Of a stretch of DNA of 64,000 bases, positions 25,823-34,763 are shown one piece after another. Location of the stretch: NCBI GenBank assembly GCA_944324135.1, contig CALUVE010000008.1, positions 1 through 64,000 on the forward strand. Reading direction: 5' to 3'. Position numbers and translations under genes: made by a program. Position 1 is the stretch's first letter; every line of letters starts with the position of its first letter. The notes below the pieces were generated by a model. That model did no database searches and was not told the origin of the DNA. It was given only the letters and a program-made list of their open reading frames with translations. The stretch is from Candidatus Gastranaerophilales bacterium (GTDB taxonomy: Bacteria; Cyanobacteriota; Vampirovibrionia; Gastranaerophilales; Gastranaerophilaceae).

Positions 25823-25842
25823 TTCAGGGCAGGTTCTTTTGT

Positions 25843-26334
25843 ATGCGTAAAATCAGTATTGATGATCTTGAAAATTCTGCCGACAAAACTTTGAAAATCT
25901 CGTTTGAAGATTTTATCAAAGAGTTCAATTGTGTAACACCTGTGAAAGCAGAAATCATTTTGAAATCACTCGGGGAATTTATAGAGGCAAAAGGGCATGT
26001 TTCAGGAGTCGTAAAATTGGAATGTGACCTGTGTTTGAAAGAATTTGATTACAAACTGGATTTTGATATTGATGAACTTTACGCAAAAAAATCTCTTATG
26101 GAAGAGTACGGACAGGAGCTGGAACTCAAAGACGGTCAGTTTGTTACCGATTTAGACGGCTCGGATGAAATTGATATTTATGACTTATTGTATCAATCTG
26201 TAATATTAAATTTACCAAATAAAAAAGTTTGTGGTATAAATTGTAATGGGGATAATTTTCTCAAAGAGGAAAATTTATCCGATCCAAGATTAGATGTCTT
26301 TAAAAACATCAAATTAGAACCGAAAAATAAGTAG
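25843..26334 (+). CDS. YceD/DUF177 family protein
   Basis: This family lies just upstream of rpmF in most bacteria and has been linked to 23S rRNA processing; the mechanism is unclear. The family Cys motif is present (GVVKLECDLCLKEFDYKL) together with an acidic C-terminal half (DEIDIYDLLYQSVILNLPNK, CGINCNG). 163 aa, normal length. rpmF follows after 29 bp, the classical arrangement. Confidence 0.85.
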   Translation: MRKISIDDLENSADKTLKISFEDFIKEFNCVTPVKAEIILKSLGEFIEAKGHVSGVVKLECDLCLKEFDYKLDFDIDELYAKKSLMEEYGQELELKDGQFVTDLDGSDEIDIYDLLYQSVILNLPNKKVCGINCNGDNFLKEENLSDPRLDVFKNIKLEPKNK

Positions 26335-26363
26335 TACACAAGGAAATAAAAAGGAAAAAAGAA

Positions 26364-26702
26364 ATGGCAGTACCAAAGAAAAGAACAGGACATTCCGCAC
26401 AAGGACACAGAAGAAGCAACTGGAAAGCTACAAAACCGGAAACAACTAAATGCCCTAATTGCGGTGAAACAGTTTTAACACATACAGTATGTACATCATG
26501 CGGTTACTATAAAGGCGAACCTGTACGTCTTAAAGACAAGGCAGAAGCAGCTGTAAAAGAAAAACCCGCAAAAAAAGCAGTTAAAAAAGCTGTGAAAGCT
26601 GAAGAAACTAAAGTTGAAACTAAAGTAGAAGAAACTGAAGTTAAAGCTGAAGCTCCTGCTGCAGCAGCAGAAGAAGAAGTTTCAGAAGAAAAAGCTGAAT
26701 AA
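26364..26702 (+). CDS. rpmF: Ribosomal protein bL32 with a long charged tail
   Basis: Residues 1-~55 are a normal bL32: AVPKKRTGHSAQGHRRS, then the zinc ribbon CPNC..CTSC. bL32 is usually about 57-60 aa; this one is 112, because of a ~55-residue tail made almost only of Lys, Ala, Glu, Val and Thr (KPAKKAVKKAV, then EETKVETKVEETEV and poly-Ala/Glu). The tail is low-complexity and probably disordered; what it does is unknown. AAAGGA precedes the ATG. Confidence 0.95.
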   Translation: MAVPKKRTGHSAQGHRRSNWKATKPETTKCPNCGETVLTHTVCTSCGYYKGEPVRLKDKAEAAVKEKPAKKAVKKAVKAEETKVETKVEETEVKAEAPAAAAEEEVSEEKAE

Positions 26703-26716
26703 ATTTGAAATCTAAT

Positions 26717-26749
26717 ACTTTTCTGCCGGTCAGATACCGGCAGAAAAGT
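26717..26749 (+). other. Perfect 14-bp hairpin between rpmF and plsX
   Basis: ACTTTTCTGCCGGT pairs perfectly with ACCGGCAGAAAAGT around a 5-nt loop. No T-run follows on the plus strand, so it is more likely an RNA processing or stability site than a terminator. It separates the ribosomal from the lipid genes. Confidence 0.6.
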
Positions 26750-26789
26750 AAAGGGATATAGTAAGTAAGAGACTTTGTGAGAGGGTAAA

Positions 26790-27845
26790 ATGACAAGAAT
26801 AGCTATAGATGCAATGGGCGGAGACCACGCACCGCATGAGATTGTCGCAGGAGCTGTATGGGCAGCACAGGAATATGGTGTTGCTTTGGAACTGGTCGGC
26901 AAACAAGACAGGATTGAGCAGGAACTCGACAGAATTGCTCAAGAGGGGATTATGTCTGACTGCGGTACAGGAGGACGCCAGAGACGTGTAAAGATTGATT
27001 TGTCAAAGTTAGATATTAAAATTACGCACGCATCTGAAATTATAGAAATGGGCGAAGCTCCGGGGCAGGCTATTCGTAAAAAGAAAAAATCTTCTATAGT
27101 TCTTGCTGTTGATGCAGTTGCACACGGAAGTTCGGACGCTGTTGTTGCAGCCGGTTCAACAGGTGCTGCTATGGCATCAAGCTTGTTCGGTCTGGGCAGA
27201 CTGCCAGGAATTGACAGACCTGCTATTGCCGTTACTCTCCCGACTATGAAAAGACCTATTGTTGTTATTGACGCAGGTGCTAACAGTAATTGCACCCCGG
27301 AAATGCTCTATCAGTTTGCTGTCATGGGTCAAACTTTCTCTAAAAATGTTCTCGGTATTGAAAAACCGCGTGTCGGGGTTTTGAATATCGGTGAAGAAGC
27401 CGGCAAGGGAAATGAACTTGCTCAGGCAACTTATAAATTGCTTGAAGAACATCAGGAAAAAATCCACTTTGTCGGAAATATTGAGGGTAAAGAAATTTTC
27501 CTCAGCGTGTGCGATGTTGTTGTATGTGACGGTTTTGTCGGCAACGTTGCTCTGAAAATCACCGAGGGTACTTCTTCAATGCTGTTTAGAATGCTTAAAA
27601 ACGAGTTTAAATCGGATTTGGTCGGTAAAATTATCGGTCTTATGTCTAAACCGTTTATGAAAAGAATTTACAGAAAAATAAATTACGAAGAATTTGGCGG
27701 TGCACTCCTGCTTGGTGTCAAAGGAATTACGGTAATTTCTCACGGCAGAAGTAAGGCGTATGCAATTAAAAATGCCGTAAGAGTTGCAAAAGATGCCGTA
27801 GAAACAGGCGTTAACGAAAAAATAGCTAAGTTTTATGAGGAGTAA
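26790..27845 (+). CDS. plsX: Phosphate acyltransferase PlsX
   Basis: Converts acyl-ACP to acyl-phosphate, the acyl donor for glycerol-3-phosphate acylation by PlsY. IAIDAMGGDHAP at the start, AAGSTGAAMASSLFGLGR, VIDAGAN and CDGFVGN are all characteristic. 351 aa. An insert at residues ~50-70 (CGTGGRQRRVK) is slightly longer than I would expect. It lies 7 bp before fabH; plsX-fabH-fabD-fabG-acpP-fabF is the standard order. Confidence 0.95.
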   Translation: MTRIAIDAMGGDHAPHEIVAGAVWAAQEYGVALELVGKQDRIEQELDRIAQEGIMSDCGTGGRQRRVKIDLSKLDIKITHASEIIEMGEAPGQAIRKKKKSSIVLAVDAVAHGSSDAVVAAGSTGAAMASSLFGLGRLPGIDRPAIAVTLPTMKRPIVVIDAGANSNCTPEMLYQFAVMGQTFSKNVLGIEKPRVGVLNIGEEAGKGNELAQATYKLLEEHQEKIHFVGNIEGKEIFLSVCDVVVCDGFVGNVALKITEGTSSMLFRMLKNEFKSDLVGKIIGLMSKPFMKRIYRKINYEEFGGALLLGVKGITVISHGRSKAYAIKNAVRVAKDAVETGVNEKIAKFYEE

Positions 27846-27852
27846 TTAATAG

Positions 27853-28869
27853 ATGGCTGAAAATTTGATTCCGTTAAGAATTGCCGGTGTAGGGTACAGT
27901 ATACCTGAAACTGTTGTTACAAATGATGATTTGACAAAATTATACGATACCTCTGATGAGTGGATTTACACTCGTACAGGGATAAAAGAGAGACGCGTTT
28001 GTTCAGGTAATGAGGACGCTATTGAATTAGGCTTGAAAGCTGCTCAGAATGCACTGGAAAAATCCGGTATCAAACCTGAAGAATTGGATTTGATTATTGC
28101 AGCATCTTCTGCTCCGCCTCAGTTGTATCCGGCAATTGCCTGCCATATTCAGGCTCGCCTCGGGATTGAAACTGATATTCCGGCTTTTGACATCACCGCT
28201 GCTTGTTCGGGTTTAATCTACGGATTGCAGGTTGCAAAAGGTTTTATCAATTCAGGTATTTATAAAAATATTCTTATCGTCGCAACCGATAACAACACAA
28301 GATATTTGGATTGGACAGATAGAGGAACATCAATTCTCTTTGGTGACGGTGCCGGCGCAATGGTTGTTACTGTTGCTGAAGACGGTATGGATGATGTTCT
28401 GTCAATTGATATCAAGGCTAAAGGTGCTATCGGTGAATATATTTACAAGGATAACGTCGGTCAAAACTGCCCGCTGGCTGAACCTTGCCCTGAGCATGAC
28501 GGTTTTATCCATATGAACGGAAAAGAAGTTTACAAATTTGTTGTAAGAATTCTGCCGCCTTATATTGAAGAAATTATTGAAAAAGCTGGTCTGAAAGCCG
28601 AAGATATTGAGTATCTTATTCCGCATCAGGCTAACTTGAGAATTATCCAGGCTATTCAGGAAAGACTTCAATATTCTGACGAAAAAGTTATTACAAATAT
28701 CAAATACTATGGCAATACGTCTGCCGCATCTGTACCTATTGCTCTTGCAGAAGGCGTAGAAAAAGGTACTGTAAAATTAGGTAAAGATACAAAAGCTATC
28801 CTGTGCGGATTTGGCGCAGGCATGACCTGGGGTGCTGCCATTGTAAGACTCAGAGAAGGTATTTGCTAA
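27853..28869 (+). CDS. fabH: 3-oxoacyl-ACP synthase III (FabH)
   Basis: Starts fatty acid synthesis by condensing acetyl-CoA (or a branched primer) with malonyl-ACP. The triad is visible: Cys118 in ITAACSGLIYG, His258 in PHQANLRII and Asn288 in GNTSAAS. WIYTRTGIKERR near residue 37 is the CoA-binding segment. 338 aa, normal. It starts 7 bp after plsX. Confidence 0.95.
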   Translation: MAENLIPLRIAGVGYSIPETVVTNDDLTKLYDTSDEWIYTRTGIKERRVCSGNEDAIELGLKAAQNALEKSGIKPEELDLIIAASSAPPQLYPAIACHIQARLGIETDIPAFDITAACSGLIYGLQVAKGFINSGIYKNILIVATDNNTRYLDWTDRGTSILFGDGAGAMVVTVAEDGMDDVLSIDIKAKGAIGEYIYKDNVGQNCPLAEPCPEHDGFIHMNGKEVYKFVVRILPPYIEEIIEKAGLKAEDIEYLIPHQANLRIIQAIQERLQYSDEKVITNIKYYGNTSAASVPIALAEGVEKGTVKLGKDTKAILCGFGAGMTWGAAIVRLREGIC

Positions 28870-28935
28870 GAGAGTTAGTCTATTGTATAAATCAAACCTA
28901 TAAAATAATTAGAGAGATAATTGAGGGATATGTAT

Positions 28936-29886
28936 ATGACAAAAAAGATTGCATTTTTATTTCCGGGTCAGGGGTCACAAGCCGTTGGCATGGGGAAAGA
29001 TTTGTATGAAAATTACGGAAGCGCAAAAGCTGTATTTGATACTGCAGACAGCGTGTTGGGAAAAAGCATTACAAGCCTTTGTTTTGACGGGCCAGAAGAC
29101 GCTTTGAAACAAACAGTTAACACTCAGCCTTGTATTGTAACAATGTCTATTGCAGCTTTGGAAGCTTTGAAATCTGAATTAGACATTCAACCTGCTTATA
29201 CAGCAGGTCACAGTCTCGGTGAATACTGTGCAATGTACGCATCAGGCGTTATGTCTCTGGAAACAGCATTGAAAGCTATCCAGAAAAGGGCTGACCTTAT
29301 GAATGCATCTGCTACCGGCGGTGCAATGGCCGCAATCCTTAACGCATCTGAAGAACAGCTGAAAGCAGGACTTGAGGAGGGCGCTAAAGCCGGGTATGTT
29401 GATGTCGCAAACTACAATTCACCTGCACAGGTGGTTATTACAGGCGATGAAAAAGCTGTAAAAGCCGCTGGTGACTATATGCTGGCTAACGGTGTAAGAA
29501 GAGTTGTTCCGCTTGCGGTATCAGGCGCTTTCCATTCAAAATTTATGGAAAAGGCCAGCGAGGGCTTTGCAGAATTTGCCTCCTCTCTTGAATTGAACGA
29601 TGCTTCAGTTCCTGTGATTACAAACGTTGATGCTCAGGTGACAACAGAGGCTGAAGATTTCAGAACTAAAATGCCGAAACAAATCTGCTCATCTGTATAC
29701 TGGACTCAGACAATCCAGAAAATGGCAGCAGATGGTGTTGATACATTCATTGAAATCGGACCTGGTAAAGTTCTTGCCGGTTTGAATAAGAAAATAGCTC
29801 CGGAAGCTGTTGTATATAATGTATTTGACAAAGCTTCTCTGGATGCAACTCTTGCTGCATTAAAAGAGCAAATGGCCGGAGTATAA
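28936..29886 (+). CDS. fabD: Malonyl-CoA:ACP transacylase (FabD)
   Basis: Loads malonate onto acyl carrier protein. FLFPGQGSQAVGMG opens the protein, the nucleophile is Ser93 in GHSLGEY, and the His partner is in VSGAFHSKFM. 316 aa from the chosen start. Three candidate starts lie close together (TTG 28921, ATG 28930, ATG 28936); GAGGGA stands 7 nt before the last, which also gives the usual N-terminus. Confidence 0.95.
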   Translation: MTKKIAFLFPGQGSQAVGMGKDLYENYGSAKAVFDTADSVLGKSITSLCFDGPEDALKQTVNTQPCIVTMSIAALEALKSELDIQPAYTAGHSLGEYCAMYASGVMSLETALKAIQKRADLMNASATGGAMAAILNASEEQLKAGLEEGAKAGYVDVANYNSPAQVVITGDEKAVKAAGDYMLANGVRRVVPLAVSGAFHSKFMEKASEGFAEFASSLELNDASVPVITNVDAQVTTEAEDFRTKMPKQICSSVYWTQTIQKMAADGVDTFIEIGPGKVLAGLNKKIAPEAVVYNVFDKASLDATLAALKEQMAGV

Positions 29887-29904
29887 TCCTAGGTTATAAA
29901 AGTA

Positions 29905-29976
29905 GTAGGTCAGGCAATGTCTGACAAAAAATAATAAGAATGTAGGGCATAATGTAGGTCAGGCATCGCCTGACAA
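29905..29976. repeat. Two copies of a small hairpin, GTAGGTCAGGC..
   Basis: GTAGGTCAGGCAATGTCTGA (29905-29924) and GTAGGTCAGGCATCGCCTGA (29954-29973) are direct repeats; each can fold as TCAGGC/GCCTGA, the second perfectly. Both are followed by CAAA. They fill the fabD-fabG gap. Confidence 0.75.
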
Positions 29977-29996
29977 AGATAATAAGGAGAAATTTA

Positions 29997-30728
29997 ATGA
30001 CAGAAAGAAAAATTGCATTAGTAACAGGCGGTTCACGCGGTATCGGTCTTGCATGCGCACTTGAACTTGCTAAAGCAGGCTGCGATATCATTATCAATGA
30101 TATTTGTGATGCTGAAAAAGCTCAGCCGGCTCTTGATGAAATCAAAGCATGCGGTGCAAACGCATATTTCTACAGCTTTGATGTTTCTGATGATAAAGCT
30201 GTTCAGGAAAATGTCGATAAAATGATTGCTGAACACGGCAAAATTGATATCCTGCTTAACAATGCAGGCATCACTAAAGACGGTCTTTTCGTAAGAATGG
30301 ATATGGAACAATGGGAAAGAGTTATCAAAATTAACCTGACTTCTGCATATTGCGTTACTCACGCCGTAATCAAATATATGATGAAAGCTCGTCAGGGTTC
30401 TATTATCAATATGTCAAGTATCGTCGGACGCCACGGTAATGCAGGTCAGGCAAACTACTCCGCTTCTAAAGCAGGTCTTATCGGTTTGACTCAAACATTG
30501 GCAAAAGAATTTGGTTCACGCGGTATCAGAGTTAATGCTGTATGCCCTGGTTTTATCCAGACTGCTATGACTCACGACCTTGCTAATATTGACGAATATC
30601 TGAAAGCTATTCCGATGAAAAGACTCGGTACTCCGGAAGATATTGCTAAAGTTGTTAAATTCCTTGCTCTTGATACTGACTACGTTACAGGTCAGGCTAT
30701 CGAAGTTGCAGGCGGCTTGATGTTGTAA
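29997..30728 (+). CDS. fabG: 3-oxoacyl-ACP reductase (FabG)
   Basis: NADPH-dependent short-chain dehydrogenase of fatty acid elongation. Seen: ALVTGGSRGIGLA (nucleotide loop), LLNNAGI, the catalytic Ser in INMSSIVG, YSASKAG (Tyr and Lys), and the C-terminal YVTGQAIEVAGGL. 243 aa. AAGGAG precedes the ATG. The gap to fabD holds a repeated small hairpin. Confidence 0.95.
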   Translation: MTERKIALVTGGSRGIGLACALELAKAGCDIIINDICDAEKAQPALDEIKACGANAYFYSFDVSDDKAVQENVDKMIAEHGKIDILLNNAGITKDGLFVRMDMEQWERVIKINLTSAYCVTHAVIKYMMKARQGSIINMSSIVGRHGNAGQANYSASKAGLIGLTQTLAKEFGSRGIRVNAVCPGFIQTAMTHDLANIDEYLKAIPMKRLGTPEDIAKVVKFLALDTDYVTGQAIEVAGGLML

Positions 30729-30786
30729 TCCGTCAGCCCAAAAAAGTTAAGATTTTTAACAATATGCGCTTTGGAATGTAAATTCC

Positions 30787-30814
30787 TTGCAAAAAAATAT
30801 TAACTGGGTATAAT
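30787..30814 (+). promoter_or_regulatory. Likely acpP promoter
   Basis: TTGCAA (30787-30792), 16-nt spacer, TATAAT (30809-30814). The leader to the acpP ATG would be about 100 nt. An internal promoter here would explain high ACP expression relative to the upstream Fab genes. Confidence 0.6.
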
Positions 30815-30923
30815 TATTTTAGAGTAAAAGCGAGTCGAGGGAGAAAAGTGTAAAAACTAATCCCGTTTAAAGCGAGCGAGCGACTTAATATAGTGTAGTA
30901 ATACAATAAATGAGGAAAAAAAA

Positions 30924-31154
30924 ATGAGTACATTTGACAAAGTAAAAAAAGTTGTTGTAGATCAATTAAGTGTTGATGAAGCATTAGTAACTCCGGAAGC
31001 AAGCTTCACTGCTGATTTGGGTGCTGATTCATTAGATACAGTTGAATTGGTTATGGCTTTCGAAGAAGAATTCGGATGCGAAATTCCTGATGAAGATGCT
31101 GAAAAAATCCAAACAGTTAAAGATGCTGTAGATTATATTGATTCACATTCGTAG
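30924..31154 (+). CDS. acpP: Acyl carrier protein
   Basis: A small acidic helical protein that carries acyl chains on a phosphopantetheine arm attached to Ser36 in [12 protein letters not shown]. 76 aa, normal. It serves FabH/D/G/F here as well as LpxA, PlsX and the thioesterase at 40344. TGAGGA precedes the ATG. Confidence 0.97.
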   Translation: MSTFDKVKKVVVDQLSVDEALVTPEASFTADLGADSLDTVELVMAFEEEFGCEIPDEDAEKIQTVKDAVDYIDSHS

Positions 31155-31201
31155 GAATTACTTAATATTTGTTTTAAACAAATAAACTGTTATAAAAACT
31201 T

Positions 31202-31237
31202 GCGAGGGTGCAAAAATAATATTTTTTTCGCCCTCGT
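31202..31237 (+). terminator. Possible weak terminator or attenuator between acpP and fabF
   Basis: CGAGGGTG / CGCCCTCG forms an 8-bp stem with an A/T-rich loop. Only a short T-run follows (TAAATTTATC), so part of the transcripts would read through into fabF. Confidence 0.4.
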
Positions 31238-31270
31238 AAATTTATCAGGATAGTATAAAAAGGTAAAGAG

Positions 31271-32521
31271 ATGAGTAAAAGACGAGTAGTAATCACAGGT
31301 ATGGGTGCCGTTTCACCTTTCGGTGTTGGTGTTGACAAGTTGTGGTCCAGCCTGATTCAAGGTAAAAGCGGTATAAGTACAACAGAGGCTATTGATATCT
31401 CTAAGCACGTTGTAAAAATTTCCGGTGAAGTAAAAGATTTTAATCCGGAGGATTATCTTGATCCGAAAGAAGCTAAAAAAATGGATAGATTTATCCAGTT
31501 TGCAATGGTTGCGGCAGATGAAGCCGTAAAAGATTCTAAGCTTGATATGGAAAAAGAAGATCCTTATAGAGTCGGTGTTATAGTAAGTTCTGCTGCCGGC
31601 GGTTATAAAACTTTTGAAGAAAACCACGTAAGAATTCTTGAAAAAGGTCCGAATAAATGTTCGCCGTTTACTATCCCAATGATGATTGTAAACATGCCAT
31701 CCGGCAGAATATCCATAAAATATGGATGCAAAGGTCTTAATAAAGTTGTTGTATCAGCTTGCGCAACAGGTTCTCACTCAATAGGAGATGCATTCCGTTC
31801 TATCCAGTACGGTGATGCTGATGTTATCCTGGCGGGCGGCTGCGAAGCTACTATCTGCGATGTCGGTGTAGGAGCTTTTTCAAGTGCAAGAACTTTATCA
31901 AAAAGAAATGATGAACCTACAAAAGCATCACGTCCTTATGACAGAGACAGAGACGGTTTTGTTATGTCTGAGGGGGCTGGTGTTCTTGTTCTTGAAGAAT
32001 ATGAGCACGCTAAAAACCGCGGCGCTAAAATTTATGCAGAAATTGTCGGCTACGGTCAAACTGCCGATGCGTATGATGTTGTTGCTCCTTGCCCTGAGGG
32101 TAAAGGTGCTACTAAATCTATGGAATTTGCCCTTAAAGATGCCGGTATGAAACCGGAAGAAATTCAATACATCAATACACACGGTACAAGTACCGGACTA
32201 GGCGATGTTGCTGAATCTAAAGCTGTTGCCAATGTGTTTGGCGATTTGGATAAAAATCCGACTCTGCTTGTAAGTTCAACAAAAAGTATGCACGGTCATA
32301 TTTTGGGAGCTACAGGCGCTATTGAAGCTATTGTTTGTGTTAAAACTATCAACGAGCATATTGTTCCGCCTACTATCAACCTCGATAATCAGGATGAAAA
32401 TGTTGCTAATTTGAACTACGTGCCGCATAAAGCTGTAAAAGCTGATGTACACGCTGCTTTGAGCAATTCATTCGGTTTCGGCGGTCAAAACGCTACACTC
32501 GTTATCAAAGAAGTTAAGTAG
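31271..32521 (+). CDS. fabF: 3-oxoacyl-ACP synthase II (FabF)
   Basis: Elongating condensing enzyme. The catalytic Cys164 is in VVSACATGSHS, the two His in NTHGTSTGLGD and SMHGHILGATGA, and the C-terminus is NSFGFGGQNA. 416 aa, normal. It closes the Fab cluster, with a clear terminator after it. Confidence 0.96.
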   Translation: MSKRRVVITGMGAVSPFGVGVDKLWSSLIQGKSGISTTEAIDISKHVVKISGEVKDFNPEDYLDPKEAKKMDRFIQFAMVAADEAVKDSKLDMEKEDPYRVGVIVSSAAGGYKTFEENHVRILEKGPNKCSPFTIPMMIVNMPSGRISIKYGCKGLNKVVVSACATGSHSIGDAFRSIQYGDADVILAGGCEATICDVGVGAFSSARTLSKRNDEPTKASRPYDRDRDGFVMSEGAGVLVLEEYEHAKNRGAKIYAEIVGYGQTADAYDVVAPCPEGKGATKSMEFALKDAGMKPEEIQYINTHGTSTGLGDVAESKAVANVFGDLDKNPTLLVSSTKSMHGHILGATGAIEAIVCVKTINEHIVPPTINLDNQDENVANLNYVPHKAVKADVHAALSNSFGFGGQNATLVIKEVK

Positions 32522-32544
32522 TTTCAATATTCGAAAAAGTTAAT

Positions 32545-32585
32545 AGGTGAATAAGTTCAAATATCGGATTTATTCACCTTTTTTC
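32545..32585 (+). terminator. Rho-independent terminator after fabF
   Basis: AGGTGAATAA / TTATTCACCT, 10-bp stem, then TTTTTT. It ends the fatty-acid cluster. Confidence 0.85.
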
Positions 32586-32651
32586 TTTGTTTAGGGGCAA
32601 TTTTTATGTACGGATTGTTTTTATATATATAATATATAACGAGGACTCGCT

Positions 32652-33332
32652 ATGCCCGGAGAGTTGGACAATTTTATAGACATTTTGAAAAGCCGTGACG
32701 GTGATGAAGTTTTGCTGGACGATGCCAAAGCTGCATACAGTGCGGAGCTTAACACTGTCGAGAAATTTGCGCGCGGAGTGGGTGAGGATTTACTCGACGG
32801 AGTTAAGAATGCTTTTTCGAGCCGCAAGGATAAAGATAGAACCGGCGCTCCGGCAAAAGATGCTTTACCTTTGACACAGAAGCAGAAAGGGAGCAATCTT
32901 TTTAATGACGTTGGCTGCGACTTTAAGGGCACTTATTTCAGGTTAGAAAAACCGATTACAAAGAGTAAAAATACTTCTGTTTATACGAATATAGGCCCTA
33001 CTAAGCAGGGATTGGGACTGGAATATAAAAAGAATGATTCTACGATACGTTTCGGGGTTGAGCATAAGCCGTCCGTGAGTGCGGGAGTTTTGAATTACAA
33101 TTATGACACGGGGCTCGGAAATTTGTCAGTGGAAGCTAAATGGTCTAGCGATGTGAGCGGTATAGGTGCATCATACAGGGCAAAAGGGGTAAAAATTAAC
33201 GCATCAGTCTGGGAGGGTGATGGTGTGCTTGTTAATTTTGAAAAGAATATGAAAGTTAAGGGTAGTGATATTACTCTGGGCGGGGCGGTTTCAGACGACT
33301 ACGGGTTTGTGTATGCGCGTATAACTATGTAG
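32652..33332 (+). CDS. Unrecognised protein with beta-repeat C-terminus, 226 aa
   Basis: No family recognised. Residues 1-90 are helical and charged. From ~95 on, the chain alternates short beta strands with Gly/Asn turns (YTNIGPTKQGLGLEYKKN, RFGVEHKPSVSAGVLNYN, LSVEAKWSSDVSGIGASY), resembling a small beta barrel or outer-membrane strand pattern, although there is no signal peptide. It stands alone after the fabF terminator. A GAGG ahead of the ATG gives a reasonable start. Confidence 0.65.
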   Translation: MPGELDNFIDILKSRDGDEVLLDDAKAAYSAELNTVEKFARGVGEDLLDGVKNAFSSRKDKDRTGAPAKDALPLTQKQKGSNLFNDVGCDFKGTYFRLEKPITKSKNTSVYTNIGPTKQGLGLEYKKNDSTIRFGVEHKPSVSAGVLNYNYDTGLGNLSVEAKWSSDVSGIGASYRAKGVKINASVWEGDGVLVNFEKNMKVKGSDITLGGAVSDDYGFVYARITM

Positions 33333-33479
33333 TATAAATAAAGATAATTTTATATAAGTCCCGCTGCTAATCTATTGCATAATTTTGAAATATACTGTAT
33401 AATTCATTAGACAAGAGGAATTTAATAATTAAAAACTACTAGATTTCTTTTCAACGATACTTTAAAATGGAGAAGAAAA

Positions 33480-33764
33480 ATGTACCAAGATGAAAAATTA
33501 GTCTGTGAAGACTGTGGAAAAGAATTCATCTTCACGGTCGGAGAACAAGAATTTTACGCAGAAAAAGGTCTTGTAAACAAACCGAAAAGATGTCCGGATT
33601 GCCGTAAAGCACGCAGACAGAAAAACAGAAGCAAAAGAAAAATGTATGATGCTGTGTGTTCAAAATGCGGCGCACCAACTCAGGTTCCATTCAAACCGAT
33701 AGAAGGAAAAGAAGTCTATTGTAAAGATTGCTTTGCTCAGGTTAATGCAGCAACCGGTGTTTAA
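33480..33764 (+). CDS. Small double zinc-ribbon protein, 94 aa
   Basis: Two pairs of CxxC motifs in each half: CEDCGKEF..CPDCRKARRQ, then CSKCGAP..CKDC. The central stretch RRQKNRSKRK is strongly basic. This is the layout of small CxxC-x(n)-CxxC zinc-ribbon proteins, which probably bind nucleic acid; no specific function is known to me. It is monocistronic, with a strong terminator 20 bp downstream. Confidence 0.8.
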   Translation: MYQDEKLVCEDCGKEFIFTVGEQEFYAEKGLVNKPKRCPDCRKARRQKNRSKRKMYDAVCSKCGAPTQVPFKPIEGKEVYCKDCFAQVNAATGV

Positions 33765-33783
33765 AAACTTAATAACAAATTTC

Positions 33784-33819
33784 AAAGGCGGCGATGCAAT
33801 TTCAGCATCGCCGCCTTTT
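33784..33819 (+). terminator. Rho-independent terminator, perfect 14-bp stem
   Basis: AAAGGCGGCGATGC / GCATCGCCGCCTTT with a 7-nt loop, then TTTT. It ends the zinc-ribbon gene. Confidence 0.88.
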
Positions 33820-33846
33820 GGCTGATAAAAATAAAACTTGTATTAC

Positions 33847-33920
33847 TCAGGCGTAAACAGGTTTTCAGAACACGCTCCCGCTATGCTTACGCTATCGTTT
33901 GAAAACCTGTTTATACCTGA
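33847..33920 (+). repeat. Long hairpin element with conserved apex, copy B
   Basis: Arms TCAGGCGTAAACAGGTTTTC and GAAAACCTGTTTATACCTGA (20 bp, two mismatched pairs) enclose an apex with GAACACGCTCCCGC and GCTATCGTTT. The apex matches copies A and C, while the outer arms are different in sequence but still pair. TTTTTGATTTT follows on the plus strand, so it can act as a second terminator after the zinc-ribbon gene. Confidence 0.8.
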
Positions 33921-33953
33921 CTTTTTGATTTTCCGATGATGAAAAAATATATG

Positions 33954-34262
33954 TCATTGTGCTATGCAGTTATTCAAATACTCGATGGTGCTTATCTTTT
34001 CGTCATACAAATATTTGATAAAGCTTAAATACGCCGCGTCATAAGACGTTATAATAAGATTAATCTCAAATCCGTCGGTACAAAAAGGTTCGTAATCATA
34101 TACAACGTAGCTGTTGTATTTGCTTTTCCATTCTTTACGTTCTATACGGCTGTTGTTTTCTTCTACAATATCTTCAAGCCAGCCAACTATATTTTTATTA
34201 ACATTTTTCAATTCCATACGATTATATTTACCGCAATCGTGACAGTCATTTCCCATAATCAT
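33954..34262 (-). CDS. Unrecognised small protein, 102 aa
   Basis: No family recognised. It starts MIMGNDCHDCGKYN, with a CxxC pair near the N-terminus, and continues as a mixed alpha/beta chain (SYVVYDYEPF, INLIITSYDAAYLSFIKYLY). I chose ATG 34262 because GGAG lies 9 nt upstream; the longer reading would need a TTG at 34295. It lies 105 bp downstream of the response-regulator gene, on the same strand. Confidence 0.55.
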   Translation of the reverse strand: MIMGNDCHDCGKYNRMELKNVNKNIVGWLEDIVEENNSRIERKEWKSKYNSYVVYDYEPFCTDGFEINLIITSYDAAYLSFIKYLYDEKISTIEYLNNCIAQ

Positions 34263-34367
34263 TAGTAAATACTCCAAAAATATATCTTTATACAAAAATT
34301 GTAAATGTTTTTGGAGTTGAAATAATCCCCTTTAGGGATAGGAGTTGTATAGTAAGATTTGCTAATT

Positions 34368-34745
34368 TCAAATTAAAATTCTGTAACTTTCAGGTAACTG
34401 GCATGCTGCTTTCGGGATGCACAGAACGCCGTATTTTTCGGCAATAACTCTTATGTTGTAGGTTGCAGAAATTATAACAATTCTTGTGTTGAGGTATTCT
34501 TTGTAAGTTTTGATTTGTTTAATTAGCCATTCTCCTGCATACAGCGGTGCAAAGTCTGTTTCCATCTGCATATCGGTCAGAATTATGTCAAAAGGCTCGT
34601 CAATATTGAGAGTAACACAGTCTAAGCTTTCTCTTGCCGAGTTGGTGGTGGTTATATCAACATCATCGTTGAAAAGTTCAAGAACGTGTCTTTTGTGGTA
34701 TTCTACCCATTTTTGTGAATCATCAACTATCAGAATTTTTTTCAT
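34368..34745 (-). CDS. Single-domain response regulator (CheY-like)
   Basis: A receiver domain only, 125 aa. Seen: ILIVDDSQKW (acidic pocket), the phospho-acceptor Asp in IILTDMQM, IISAT (the switch Ser) and CIPKAA (the conserved Lys). There is no output domain, so it acts through a partner. No kinase gene is adjacent; the nearest is the histidine kinase at 37024. Confidence 0.88.
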   Translation of the reverse strand: MKKILIVDDSQKWVEYHKRHVLELFNDDVDITTTNSARESLDCVTLNIDEPFDIILTDMQMETDFAPLYAGEWLIKQIKTYKEYLNTRIVIISATYNIRVIAEKYGVLCIPKAACQLPESYRILI

Positions 34746-34763
34746 AAATTTATTATAACAGAT

